Of a stretch of 34,302 nucleotides of DNA, positions 27,647 to 34,283 are shown piece by piece. Origin of the DNA: Cyanocohniella sp. LLY (GTDB lineage Bacteria > Cyanobacteriota > Cyanobacteriia > Cyanobacteriales > Nostocaceae); assembly GCA_022241785.1 (NCBI GenBank), contig JAKOMP010000070.1, positions 1 to 34,302 on the forward strand. Reading direction: 5' to 3'. The position numbers and the translations under genes are program-made. The notes under the pieces are model-generated. The model was not told the origin of the DNA and made no database searches. It saw nothing but the letters and a program-made list of their open reading frames with translations. Position 1 is the first letter of the stretch; each line of letters begins with the position of its first letter.

Positions 27647-28371
27647 GTTTAAAGGCAGTTCTATTTGATTTTAATGGCGTGATCATTAACGATGAGCGCA
27701 TCCACCTACAACTAATAGATGAGATTCTCATCGAGGAAAATCTACAACCCCAAAAGGTAAGTGAGCGTCAAGCTTCCCTGGGCAGAAGCGATCGCGCTTG
27801 TTTTCAAGAACTGCTGACGAATCGCGGTAGAGTAGCGACAGAAGAGTATTTAACTCAGTTGCTGCACCGTAAAGCCCAAGCTTATGTGCAAGAACTCGAA
27901 AAATTCGACAAATTACCGTTGTATCCAGGTGTAGAAGATTTAATTTATCAGGTGCGTTTGCGTCATCTGCAAATAGGCTTAGTTAGTGGTGCTATTCGTC
28001 AAGAAATAGAACTAGTACTTGAACACGCCAATCTAGCTGAATATTTTACAATTATTGTCGCGGGTGATGATATCACTACCAGTAAACCCCAACCCGATGG
28101 TTATTTGCTGGCAGTGGAAAGATTCAACCACAAATATCCCGATTTGCATCTCCAACCACAAGAGTGTCTGGTAATTGAAGATACACTACCAGGAATCCAA
28201 GCAGCCAAACAAGCACAAATGCAAGTAGTTGGTGTAGCGCACACATACCCGTTTCATATGCTTCAGCGTTGCTGTAACTGGACTGTAGATTATCTCATTG
28301 ATTTAGAATTGGAACGAGTCCAGGAAGTATATTCGCAAAAACAAGTGAAACTTACTGTGCCTGAGTGTTAA
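27643..28371 (+). CDS. HAD-superfamily phosphatase, beta-phosphoglucomutase-like
   Basis: A 242-residue HAD subfamily IA enzyme. Motif I is LFDFNGVIINDE: the nucleophile Asp is present, but the usual second Asp (DxD) is Asn. Motif II is LVSGAIR, motif III comes with SKPQPDGYLLAVE (Lys), and motif IV is CLVIEDTLPGIQAAKQA. The alpha-helical cap between motifs I and II places it with beta-phosphoglucomutase and sugar phosphatases. The second Asp is the general acid/base for phosphatase turnover, so the Asn may slow hydrolysis or reflect another activity; DFNG-type members are nonetheless known. It overlaps the methyltransferase by 4 bases and ends 42 bp before tRNA-Ala. Confidence 0.85.
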   Translation: MSLKAVLFDFNGVIINDERIHLQLIDEILIEENLQPQKVSERQASLGRSDRACFQELLTNRGRVATEEYLTQLLHRKAQAYVQELEKFDKLPLYPGVEDLIYQVRLRHLQIGLVSGAIRQEIELVLEHANLAEYFTIIVAGDDITTSKPQPDGYLLAVERFNHKYPDLHLQPQECLVIEDTLPGIQAAKQAQMQVVGVAHTYPFHMLQRCCNWTVDYLIDLELERVQEVYSQKQVKLTVPEC

Positions 28372-28413
28372 GATATGGTATGTGTATCAGAGTGTATAAC
28401 TCTGCATTCACAA

Positions 28414-28486
28414 GGGGAATTAGCTCAGTTGGTAGAGTGCTGCGATCGCACCGCAGAGGTCAGGGGTTCGAGTCTCCTATTCTCCA
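28414..28486 (+). tRNA. tRNA-Ala (anticodon CGC)
   Basis: A complete cloverleaf is visible. The acceptor stem is GGGGAAT/ATTCTCC with the G3-U70 wobble pair that is the alanine identity element, and discriminator A at 28486; CCA is not encoded. The D arm is GCTC/GAGT. The anticodon stem CTGCG/CGCAG holds the loop ATCGCAC with anticodon CGC at 28447-28449, reading GCG codons. The T arm is AGGGG/CTCCT with loop TTCGAGT. A HIP1 octamer spans the anticodon arm (28442-28449). The gene is the target of the adjacent CAST, whose end begins 3 bases after it, so the tRNA is left intact. Confidence 0.96.
28432..28448 (+). other. CAST homing target: GTA PAM and 14-bp protospacer
   Basis: GTA at 28432-28434 fits the GTN PAM of Cas12k. 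The next 14 bases (28435-28448, GAGTGCTGCGATCG) equal the start of the homing spacer at 28670-28683 (minus strand). Two of the next three bases also agree. The transposon end begins 54 bp after the PAM, within the 50-66 bp range known for V-K CASTs. Confidence 0.9.
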
Positions 28487-28488
28487 TT

Positions 28489-28609
28489 TGTACATTCGCA
28501 CATTATATGTCGCAATTCGCAAATTGGTGTCGTTATTTGCACATTAATGTCGCTTTCGCTAATTTGTGTCGCTAATTCGATTATATTAACTTTTCGCAAA
28601 TTAAAGTCG
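28489..28609. repeat. CAST end (tRNA-proximal, LE) with five TnsB-type repeats
   Basis: The terminus is TGTACA at 28489-28494. Five repeats of the form TTCGCANATTNNTGTCG follow at 28495-28512, 28516-28532, 28536-28552, 28555-28571 and 28593-28609. Four are closely packed and one is set off by 21 bp. This is the layout of TnsB-binding sites in V-K CAST ends. By the usual target-to-left-end orientation this should be the LE. Confidence 0.9.
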
Positions 28610-28666
28610 TATTTTTTAGTCATTAACTGTGAAATTTATGGCAAGCGAATTATTTCCCCAACATTT

Positions 28667-28703
28667 GTTCGATCGCAGCACTCCTTTCAACCCTCCTAAT
28701 AAT
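28667..28703 (-). CRISPR. Delocalised atypical repeat with tRNA-homing spacer
   Basis: On the minus strand, 28703-28684 reads ATTATTAGGAGGGTTGAAAG, a degenerate form of the array repeat whose last ten bases (GGGTTGAAAG) are exact. The following spacer (28683-28667) matches tRNA-Ala at 14 consecutive and 16 of 17 positions. It lies about 50 bp beyond the array, toward the element end. Short-match homing guides of this kind direct V-K CASTs to tRNA genes. The repeat's GGAGGGTT is perfectly complementary to AACCCTCC at the tracrRNA 3' end. Confidence 0.92.
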
Positions 28704-28753
28704 TCATGTATACCTATTAACTTAAATAAAAAATTAACCCAATTGTTTTGAAG

Positions 28754-29007
28754 CTTTCAACCCACCCCTAGTCGGGATGGTTGTTGAAACCCGAATCAGC
28801 AGTAGCGTTAAATGCTAATGCCCTCTTTCAACCCACCCCTAGTCGGGATGGTTGTTGAAACTTTGGTTAACCTTCTTTTGCACAGCTTCATAAGTACCCT
28901 TTCAACCCACCCCTAGTCGGGATGGTTGTTGAAACCCTGTCCTGTGTAAAGCGAAATTAGCTAGTCAAGACTTTCAACCCACCCCTAGTCGGGATGGTTG
29001 TTGAAAC
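28754..29007 (-). CRISPR. V-K CRISPR array, 4 repeats and 3 spacers
   Basis: Four identical 37-bp repeats lie at 28754-28790, 28825-28861, 28899-28935 and 28971-29007. Spacers are 34, 37 and 35 bp. Read on the minus strand the repeat begins GTTTCAACAACCATCCC and ends GGGGTGGGTTGAAAG, the repeat typical of Cas12k systems. The array is co-directional with cas12k and the tracrRNA. cas1/cas2 are absent, as usual for V-K. I found no spacer target in the window. Confidence 0.97.
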
Positions 29008-29208
29008 CGCGCCCGTCTAGACCCTTGCCAATACAGGTTTCCAGATGCGATTTTGGCAAACCTGTTTAAATACCTGCTTTTTCTGCTCTCAAGTGAGGGC
29101 ATTCCTTAATACTCAAATGAGTCAAATCAATACTGGACAAGGGATTCTATGTTTTGGCAGACCCCCTGGGTTTTTGCCCCCGCTTATGGTTTGCCAAAAA
29201 AATATTTA
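29008..29208 (-). other. Array leader between tracrRNA and first repeat
   Basis: This non-coding stretch has a long interrupted hairpin: TTTTGGCA (about 29154) pairs with a TTGCCAAAA segment (about 29191) around G/C-rich runs. A T7 run follows the tracrRNA 3' end on the minus strand (29202-29196) and could be an RNA 3' end. A further TTTGGCAAACC copy lies near 29053. Confidence 0.5.
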
Positions 29209-29460
29209 GGAGGGTTCCCCCGACGAAGGGGGTGATTCAGTAGCCACCACTGTGGTAATCCACACCGTTATAAATAACGGCTACAGCTAAAGCCTTACTC
29301 CTTATTGCTGGGAGCGCACCTATCCTATCTATAGAATTCTACAGATAGCAGCATCAGAAGCGGGCAGCTACCAGGGTCAGAAAGCATGACGAACCGCCAA
29401 CCTAACCCAGATTTTTCACAGTACATTGGCTCCAAAGAGCATGAACTGCGGCGCTGTTAT
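29209..29460 (-). ncRNA. V-K tracrRNA
   Basis: The minus strand here follows the known V-K tracrRNA layout: a 5' part starting near AACAGCGCCGCAGTTCATG, then CTTTCTGACCCTGGTAGCTG, GATAGGTGCGCTCCCAGC and GGCTACTGAATCACCCCC. A CCCCC/GGGGG hairpin (29217-29232) and the anti-repeat AACCCTCC (29209-29216) finish it. The RNA forms the Cas12k guide scaffold and pairs with the crRNA repeat. It has its own promoter beginning next to the cas12k stop. The 5' and 3' ends are estimates. Confidence 0.9.
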
Positions 29461-29466
29461 ATCTAT

Positions 29467-29495
29467 ATTATATTTTCAAGGTTCGGATGGGTAAA
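29467..29495 (-). promoter_or_regulatory. tracrRNA/crRNA promoter
   Basis: A TTTACC box (29490-29495) and a perfect TATAAT (29467-29472) are 17 bp apart on the minus strand. The predicted start is near 29460, at the tracrRNA 5' end. The -35 box directly abuts the cas12k stop codon. Confidence 0.7.
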
Positions 29496-31385
29496 TTAAA
29501 CTAAAGCGGCTTGGCGTTCTTGGTAAGCAAAGAGAGCTAAATCTCGCGCTTTGTCTTCTGGACTGCCTCTGATTGGCTGTGTACCAATTTCCGTAGAAAT
29601 TCCGGCTTTTGCAGCTTTGCATTGAATACTTTCAATTAAGCGTCCATAACTCCAGCGATGAACGCTTATCCGGTATTGTTTGGCATATTTTTGTTGACCT
29701 TCTTTGTAGCCGGGACATTTTTTCTCTGCTCTGGATTGGATTTCACTAGTGATTTGCTCCCGCATATCAGAGAGTTTTGGGACAACTATGCTACCTACTT
29801 GATAAGTTTTGGCGATCGCCACAATTGCATCAGCCAATAATCTATCCACATATTGCCCTAACTCTGATTCTCCAAAGGAGTTGGGCGCATTCTGTTTCTG
29901 AGCTTTATGACGTTCGTGAGATAGGCGTTGCTGTTGTTGTCGCTGGCGATTAAGAAGGTTGTAGTGTTTGCCAAGCAGTTGTTTGACGCTGCGATAAGCT
30001 AGAACTTCATTTTTAACAACATCCACTACAGCTAGTGTTACTGGCTTTTCTAGACCAAAACTAACACCAACTAAGATTGAGGGTTGACCTTGATAGTTAG
30101 GCTTGCTGGGACGAGGGAAAGGGTTATTAATCCTATCTAGCGTGGATTGCTGACGAGTGATAAAAGCTTGCTGTTTATCATTGAGGTCTTCTTTCTGTTT
30201 CGCTTTTGTTAAAGTTTCGGTTATTTTTGTGCTTTTCTCATCGACTACCTGTTGAGTGCCTTCAGTAGTCCACATCCGAGTATCTAAAGTACAGTAAAGA
30301 TGCAGTTGATTTACTTTCCAGGGTTCACCTTTTTCTTTTCCTGGCGACCAAGCAAGCCTTCCTGAACGCAGCGTAAACAAACTGCTTGAGTATTTGTTTT
30401 TACTATTACGTTTAATTTCTTGATCTTCTAGAAAGCGTTGAAAGTAGTGTAAATGACGCTTATCGCAGTAAATTTCAAACGTAAGTTTCCCCAAGCCATT
30501 GAATCGAACAAAGAGACGACCTTTGTCATTTTTTAACCATGTCATATCTTCGTTAGATTCGTAAGCTACTGGAAAAGGAACATTAGCAGTTTTTCTTAAA
30601 AGTGCTGCTTGCCAAGCTTTTGTCTCATTTTCATTTTGAGGTACATTGGCTGTAGCCATTTCTAAAGTTTCTAGCCACTCTTCTCCTGTCAAGTCTCTAC
30701 CTTTAGGTAAACGGCTTTGGAGTTGGTCTTTTAATCGCTCAATTTCTATTTCCTTTTTGCGTTTATTTCTAGTAAATTCTTCTGGGTCTTCGTTGAGTTC
30801 ACTGATTTGACAGTTATTTTTTAAGAGGAATACTAAGGCGCAACGAGTAAGAGGATCTTGTGTTTCTTCGTAAGTGTTAATAAGTATTTGGAAAAGTGAA
30901 TATTTTTTAGATTTTTTTTCCTTTCTCTGGTTGTTATTCTGCTCGGACTGAGTAGTAAATTTGCTAAGAAGTTCGGTGGCTTTAGTACGAATTACATCTA
31001 AGCTACACTGGCTTTCTTGTTCGAGTTCAAGATCACTTTTGAGAATTTTGAGCCAACGTTCTTTCCCTTCTATTTGGCGCTTTCTTCGTTTTTGCAAAGC
31101 GAACCAAGATTTATATACATAATCTACTAGAGCGATCGCAGAAGTGTAAAAGCGTCCAGGTTGACCAGCAAAACGCTCTTGAGTTTTGAGGGAATTAACA
31201 AGTGTTTTGAGTACTTCAGTAGGTATTTTGCCTTTTTGTAGCCAGGTTTCAAAATCTGGGTGTTTTCCTAGCCTTACCAAAATTTCATTTATAAATGGTG
31301 TATTTTTATCAGCCATCAGTTCCCACAGCCAGCGGAAGGTTTCTTCTTCAGCAACCATGCGACATGAAATTGTCATAAAGTTCAT
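29496..31385 (-). CDS. cas12k: Cas12k, RNA-guided targeting protein of a V-K CAST
   Basis: Cas12k binds target DNA with crRNA and tracrRNA and recruits TniQ-TnsC-TnsB; it does not cut. The 629 residues follow characterised Cas12k along the whole length: LMADKNTPFINEIL (23-36), RFAGQPGRFYTSAIALVDYVY (71-91), LPKGRDLTGEEWLET (226-240), LNRQRQQQQRLSHERHKAQK (478-497), YAKQYRISVHRWSYGRLIESIQ (567-588) and PIRGSPEDKARDLAL (604-618). The RuvC-I segment ILVGVSFGLEKP (437-448) lacks the catalytic Asp, as expected. The ATG at 31385 has TGAGGA 6-8 bases upstream. A promoter with TATAAT at 31447-31452 contains CGCAAT iterons. tracrRNA and the array lie downstream on the same strand; an RHH gene is divergent upstream. 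No tniQ is adjacent. Confidence 0.98.
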   Translation of the reverse strand: MNFMTISCRMVAEEETFRWLWELMADKNTPFINEILVRLGKHPDFETWLQKGKIPTEVLKTLVNSLKTQERFAGQPGRFYTSAIALVDYVYKSWFALQKRRKRQIEGKERWLKILKSDLELEQESQCSLDVIRTKATELLSKFTTQSEQNNNQRKEKKSKKYSLFQILINTYEETQDPLTRCALVFLLKNNCQISELNEDPEEFTRNKRKKEIEIERLKDQLQSRLPKGRDLTGEEWLETLEMATANVPQNENETKAWQAALLRKTANVPFPVAYESNEDMTWLKNDKGRLFVRFNGLGKLTFEIYCDKRHLHYFQRFLEDQEIKRNSKNKYSSSLFTLRSGRLAWSPGKEKGEPWKVNQLHLYCTLDTRMWTTEGTQQVVDEKSTKITETLTKAKQKEDLNDKQQAFITRQQSTLDRINNPFPRPSKPNYQGQPSILVGVSFGLEKPVTLAVVDVVKNEVLAYRSVKQLLGKHYNLLNRQRQQQQRLSHERHKAQKQNAPNSFGESELGQYVDRLLADAIVAIAKTYQVGSIVVPKLSDMREQITSEIQSRAEKKCPGYKEGQQKYAKQYRISVHRWSYGRLIESIQCKAAKAGISTEIGTQPIRGSPEDKARDLALFAYQERQAALV

Positions 31386-31446
31386 GGTGTCCTCAGCTTT
31401 GCAGATTTGATGAAATTAACAGAGTTTTTATTATTTTGATTTTTAT

Positions 31447-31482
31447 ATTATAGCGCAATGACGCAATAGCGCAATGACGCAA
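31447..31482 (-). promoter_or_regulatory. cas12k promoter overlapped by tandem CGCAAT iterons
   Basis: Two exact tandem copies of TAGCGCAATGACGCAA (31451-31466, 31467-31482) give four CGCAA(T) boxes in a row, spaced 9, 7 and 9 bp. On the minus strand they supply the -35 box TTGCGC (31469-31474) and run into the -10 TATAAT (31447-31452), 16 bp apart. A protein bound here would block cas12k transcription. RHH repressors bind short iterated boxes of this kind, and an RHH gene lies 55 bp away. Confidence 0.65.
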
Positions 31483-31537
31483 ATGTTTTTTTACTGAGAG
31501 GCTGTGCAAAAATAAAAGCCGCAAGCTTTGGCTTCAA

Positions 31538-31717
31538 ATGAGGATGGCAGAAGAAACTAGAGAAGTTCGGGGGAGAGTCCCTAAAGATATAAAAATCGCG
31601 TTTGAAATCGCCTGTGCGCGTCTGGAATTGACCCAGACTGCGGCTTTGGAGGAGGCGATTAGAGATTGGTTGCAAAAAAAAGATACCTCTGCTGGTGGAG
31701 AGTCACAGGGGAGTTAA
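31538..31717 (+). CDS. Ribbon-helix-helix regulator (likely CAST repressor)
   Basis: This 59-codon gene starts ATG-AGG-ATG at 31538; 31544 is an alternative start. The product has a basic strand-like REVRGRVPKDIK (about 8-19), a first helix AFEIACARLE, the turn LTQT and a second helix AALEEAIRDWLQKK (35-48), which is the Arc/CopG ribbon-helix-helix pattern. Such proteins are dimers that insert a beta-sheet into the DNA major groove. It is divergent from cas12k, exactly where the MerR-type repressor CvkR lies in the Anabaena V-K CAST, and no MerR gene is present. The intervening DNA has CGCAAT iterons within the cas12k promoter. A hairpin (AAGCC...GGCTT, 31516-31534) just before the start may affect its translation. 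Repressor function is inferred. Confidence 0.75.
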   Translation: MRMAEETREVRGRVPKDIKIAFEIACARLELTQTAALEEAIRDWLQKKDTSAGGESQGS

Positions 31718-31938
31718 AGAGTTATGGTCAAAAATACTGAAGTTTTTGTATAATATATACCGTAAGTTTTTTTTGATTACTGCTTTGTCAGCCTTTGTGA
31801 AAAAGCGAGGTTTACACCTACATCAATCGATAAGTTCAATCTAGGCTGAGGAATTTTAGATTGCATTAACTATGTAATGTTTTTGACCGTGGCGTAGCAC
31901 TGAATTACACGCTCATTTCTCCTTGTAGGTGCAAAGTT

Positions 31939-31989
31939 ATGAGCCAAGCTATTAATATTAAAAATCCCACAGTAAAGCTAAATGTTTGA
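31939..31989 (+). CDS. 16-residue leader ORF overlapping hsdM
   Basis: ATG at 31939 opens a frame reading MSQAINIKNPTVKLNV, ending at a TGA that overlaps the hsdM start by 8 bases. hsdM itself has no clear ribosome-binding site, so translation coupling through this ORF is plausible. It might instead be the N-terminal remnant of an antitoxin-like gene. Neither is proven. Confidence 0.3.
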   Translation: MSQAINIKNPTVKLNV

Positions 31990-33496
31990 GCAAACTTTTA
32001 AAAATATTGATGATGTTCTCTGGAAAGAGGCGGGTTGTACTACAGAGTTAGATTACACCGAGCAAACCTCTTGGCTGCTGTTTCTGAAGTATTTGGATGA
32101 TTTGGAGCAGGAAAGGGCGTTAGAGGCGGAACTGGCTAGCAAGCCATACGAATTTATTATTGATGAGGCGCATCGTTGGTCGGCTTGGGCAGCACCGAAA
32201 AAACCGGATGGTACTTTGGATCATGATCATGCGCTGATTGGTGATGATCTAATTGATTATGTCAACCGCAAGTTATTCCCATATTTACAGAGTTTCAAGC
32301 AACGGGCTACTAGTCCAGACACAATCGAATATAAGATTGGGGAAATTTTTAGCGAGATTAAGAATAGGTTTCAAAGCGGCTACAGCTTGCGGGATGCGCT
32401 GGAATATATTGATGAGCTACGGTTTCGATCGCAACAGGAGAAACACGAGCTATCGCATCTCTATGAAGCCAAAATCAAAAATATGGGTAATGCAGGGCGT
32501 AATGGTGGGGAATATTACACGCCGCGTCCGTTGATTCGGGCAATCATTCAGGTAGTAAAGCCGAAGATTGGCGATCGCATTTATGATGGTGCTTGCGGTT
32601 CGGCGGGGTTTTTGTGTGAGTGTTACGACTATTTACGTCGGGGTAAGCTGACAACAAAAGAGCTTGAGATACTTCAAAAACATACGTTTACGGGTAAAGA
32701 AAAGAAAAGTTTGGCGTATGTGATTGCCATCATGAATATGATTTTGCATGGCATTGATGCGCCGAATATTATCCACACCAACACGCTGACGGAAAATCTC
32801 AGTGATATTCAAGACAAGAATCGTTTTGATGTCATTTTGGCTAATCCGCCATTTGGGGGGAAGGAACGCAAGGAAGTACAGCAGAATTTCCCGATTAAAA
32901 CTGGGGAAACAGCGTTTCTGTTTTTGCAGCATTTTATCAAAATGCTGAAGATGGGCGGTAGGGCGGCGGTGGTAATCAAAAACACGTTTCTGTCAAATTC
33001 GGATAATGCTTCGCGGGCGTTGCGTCAAGAGCTTTTGAGTAGTTGCAATCTGCACACAATTTTGGATTGTCCGAGTGGGACTTTTATCGGGGCTGGGGTA
33101 AAAACGGTTGTTCTGTTTTTTGAGAAAGGAAAGCCCTTCGATTCCGTTCAGGGAACGCCTTTATTTTCTCAGGGAAAACCTTTAAATGAGGGAATGGCGA
33201 CTCAGCAAATTTGGTATTACCAACTCGCTCCAGGGCGGAATATGGGTAAAACTAATTCCCTGAATGATGAGGATTTGCGCGAGTTTGTAGAGTTACAGGC
33301 TACGTTTGCAGAAACAGAAAAATCTTGGCTGGTGGATATTGCTGATATTGATCGCGAGTCATTCGATCTATCAGTGAAAAATCCGAATAAGGCTGAGGAA
33401 TCGGCGTTACGAGAACCGCAGGAAATTATAGATGAAATTGCGGCTTTGGATGCGGAGAGTGCAGAGATTCTGGCGGGGATTGGGGGAATTTTATGA
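31982..33496 (+). CDS. hsdM: Type I restriction-modification methyltransferase subunit HsdM
   Basis: HsdM is the adenine-N6 methyltransferase subunit of a type I restriction-modification system; with HsdS it marks host DNA. Of 504 residues, the N-terminal HsdM_N domain (about 3-130) is followed by the N6-Mtase domain with NGGEYYTPRPLI (174-185), SAM motif I IYDGACGSAGFL (200-211) and catalytic motif IV DVILANPPFGG (283-293). A stretch at about 385-405 (FDSVQGTPLFSQGKPLNEG) interrupts the usual GKP-to-IWYYQL junction and is encoded by an inserted repeat. The ATGA overlap with hsdS indicates translational coupling. It is the first cargo operon of the CAST. No hsdR lies in view. Confidence 0.95.
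   Translation: MFEQTFKNIDDVLWKEAGCTTELDYTEQTSWLLFLKYLDDLEQERALEAELASKPYEFIIDEAHRWSAWAAPKKPDGTLDHDHALIGDDLIDYVNRKLFPYLQSFKQRATSPDTIEYKIGEIFSEIKNRFQSGYSLRDALEYIDELRFRSQQEKHELSHLYEAKIKNMGNAGRNGGEYYTPRPLIRAIIQVVKPKIGDRIYDGACGSAGFLCECYDYLRRGKLTTKELEILQKHTFTGKEKKSLAYVIAIMNMILHGIDAPNIIHTNTLTENLSDIQDKNRFDVILANPPFGGKERKEVQQNFPIKTGETAFLFLQHFIKMLKMGGRAAVVIKNTFLSNSDNASRALRQELLSSCNLHTILDCPSGTFIGAGVKTVVLFFEKGKPFDSVQGTPLFSQGKPLNEGMATQQIWYYQLAPGRNMGKTNSLNDEDLREFVELQATFAETEKSWLVDIADIDRESFDLSVKNPNKAEESALREPQEIIDEIAALDAESAEILAGIGGIL
33134..33193 (+). repeat. In-frame repeat insertion in hsdM
   Basis: The inserted segment starts TTCGATTCCGTTCAGGGAAC and encodes FDSVQGTPLFSQGKPLNEG. TTCGAxTCCGxTCAGGG-type sequences are recurrent interspersed repeats in bacterial genomes. 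The GKP before it is repeated inside it, and the reading frame is kept. Confidence 0.65.
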
Positions 33497-34134
33497 GAAA
33501 AGGTTGGGTAAAAACAACAGTTGAAAAACTTGTTAATCAGAAGATTATAGAAAAACCCCTTGACGGAAATCACGGTGAAATTCATCCTAAAAAATCAGAT
33601 TTTACTGAATCTGGCATACCATTTGTAATGGCTTCAGACTTAGTTAAAGGTGCAGTCAATCAAGAAACTTGCAATTTTATAAGTCGAGAACAGGCTGGCT
33701 CTTTGCGAAAGGGTTTTGCTAAAAATGGAGACGTTCTACTTTCGCACAAAGGTACAATTGGCAGGTCTGCGATTCTCCAGACTTCTCTAGATTATGTAGT
33801 GCTGACTCCACAAGTCACATACTACAGAATTCTGGATAATTCAGTACTTGATAACCGCTTCTTATACTATTCGTTCCATAGCCCAAAATTTCAAAATGAA
33901 ATTAAAAAGATTGCAGGGGCTGGATCTACTCGTGCTTACATCGGCATAACCCAACAATTGCAGTTGCATATTCCTATCGCGCCTATCGCCGAACAAAAGC
34001 GGATTGTGGCGATTTTGGATGAGGCGTTTGAGGGGATTGATAGAGCGATCGCAAACACCGAAAAAAACCTCGCCAACTCCCGCGAATTATTTGAAAGCTA
34101 TCTAAACACCATCGGGAGCATCCCACTTTTTTGA
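33493..34134 (+). CDS. hsdS: Type I specificity subunit HsdS, half length
   Basis: HsdS chooses the DNA sequence recognised by a type I system. A full subunit has two target-recognition domains (about 400 residues); this has one, of 213. The target-recognition domain (1-165) includes IPFVMASDLVKG, GDVLLSHKGTIGRSAIL and the LTPQVTYYRI strand; the conserved helix follows as IAPIAEQKRIVAILDEAFEGIDRAIANTEKNLANSRELFESYLN (about 167-205). The next residues (TIGSIPLF) depart from the usual continuation and a MITE-like repeat begins 2 bases after the stop. The second half may therefore have been cut off. Half-length HsdS can work as a homodimer in some systems. It overlaps hsdM by ATGA. Confidence 0.9.
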   Translation: MRKGWVKTTVEKLVNQKIIEKPLDGNHGEIHPKKSDFTESGIPFVMASDLVKGAVNQETCNFISREQAGSLRKGFAKNGDVLLSHKGTIGRSAILQTSLDYVVLTPQVTYYRILDNSVLDNRFLYYSFHSPKFQNEIKKIAGAGSTRAYIGITQQLQLHIPIAPIAEQKRIVAILDEAFEGIDRAIANTEKNLANSRELFESYLNTIGSIPLF

Positions 34135-34135
34135 A

Positions 34136-34283
34136 TGTCATTGCGAACGCAACGAAGTGGAGTGTTCGCGTAGCGTGCCGGAGGCTCTAGCAATCGCATG
34201 GTTTTATTCTTAGTGCGAGACTTTGCGATTGCTGAGTCGCAAAGCGACACGCTACGCGAACGTCGTTCCTCCTCGCAATGACA
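34136..34283. mobile_element. MITE-like inverted-repeat element (148 bp)
   Basis: The element begins TGTCATTGCGA and ends with its complement TCGCAATGACA. Inside, GTTCGCGTAGCGTG and CACGCTACGCGAAC form a second matching pair, followed by AGCAATCGCA/TGCGATTGCT. It can fold into one long hairpin and has no coding capacity. This family is common in Nostocales. It abuts the truncated-looking end of hsdS. Confidence 0.85.

Noticed and set aside
28365-28575. Two overlapping plus-strand reading frames of about 60 codons
   Set aside because: They run through tRNA-Ala and the transposon end; neither has a ribosome-binding site or a recognisable protein pattern.
31448-31675. Minus-strand frame of 75 codons upstream of cas12k
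   Set aside because: It is antisense to the RHH gene and the cas12k promoter iterons and its product looks like random translation.
34136-34283. The terminal inverted repeat as the right end of the CAST
   Set aside because: Its ends are TGTCATTGCGA, not TGTACA, and it forms a closed self-complementary unit of the type common elsewhere in Nostocales.
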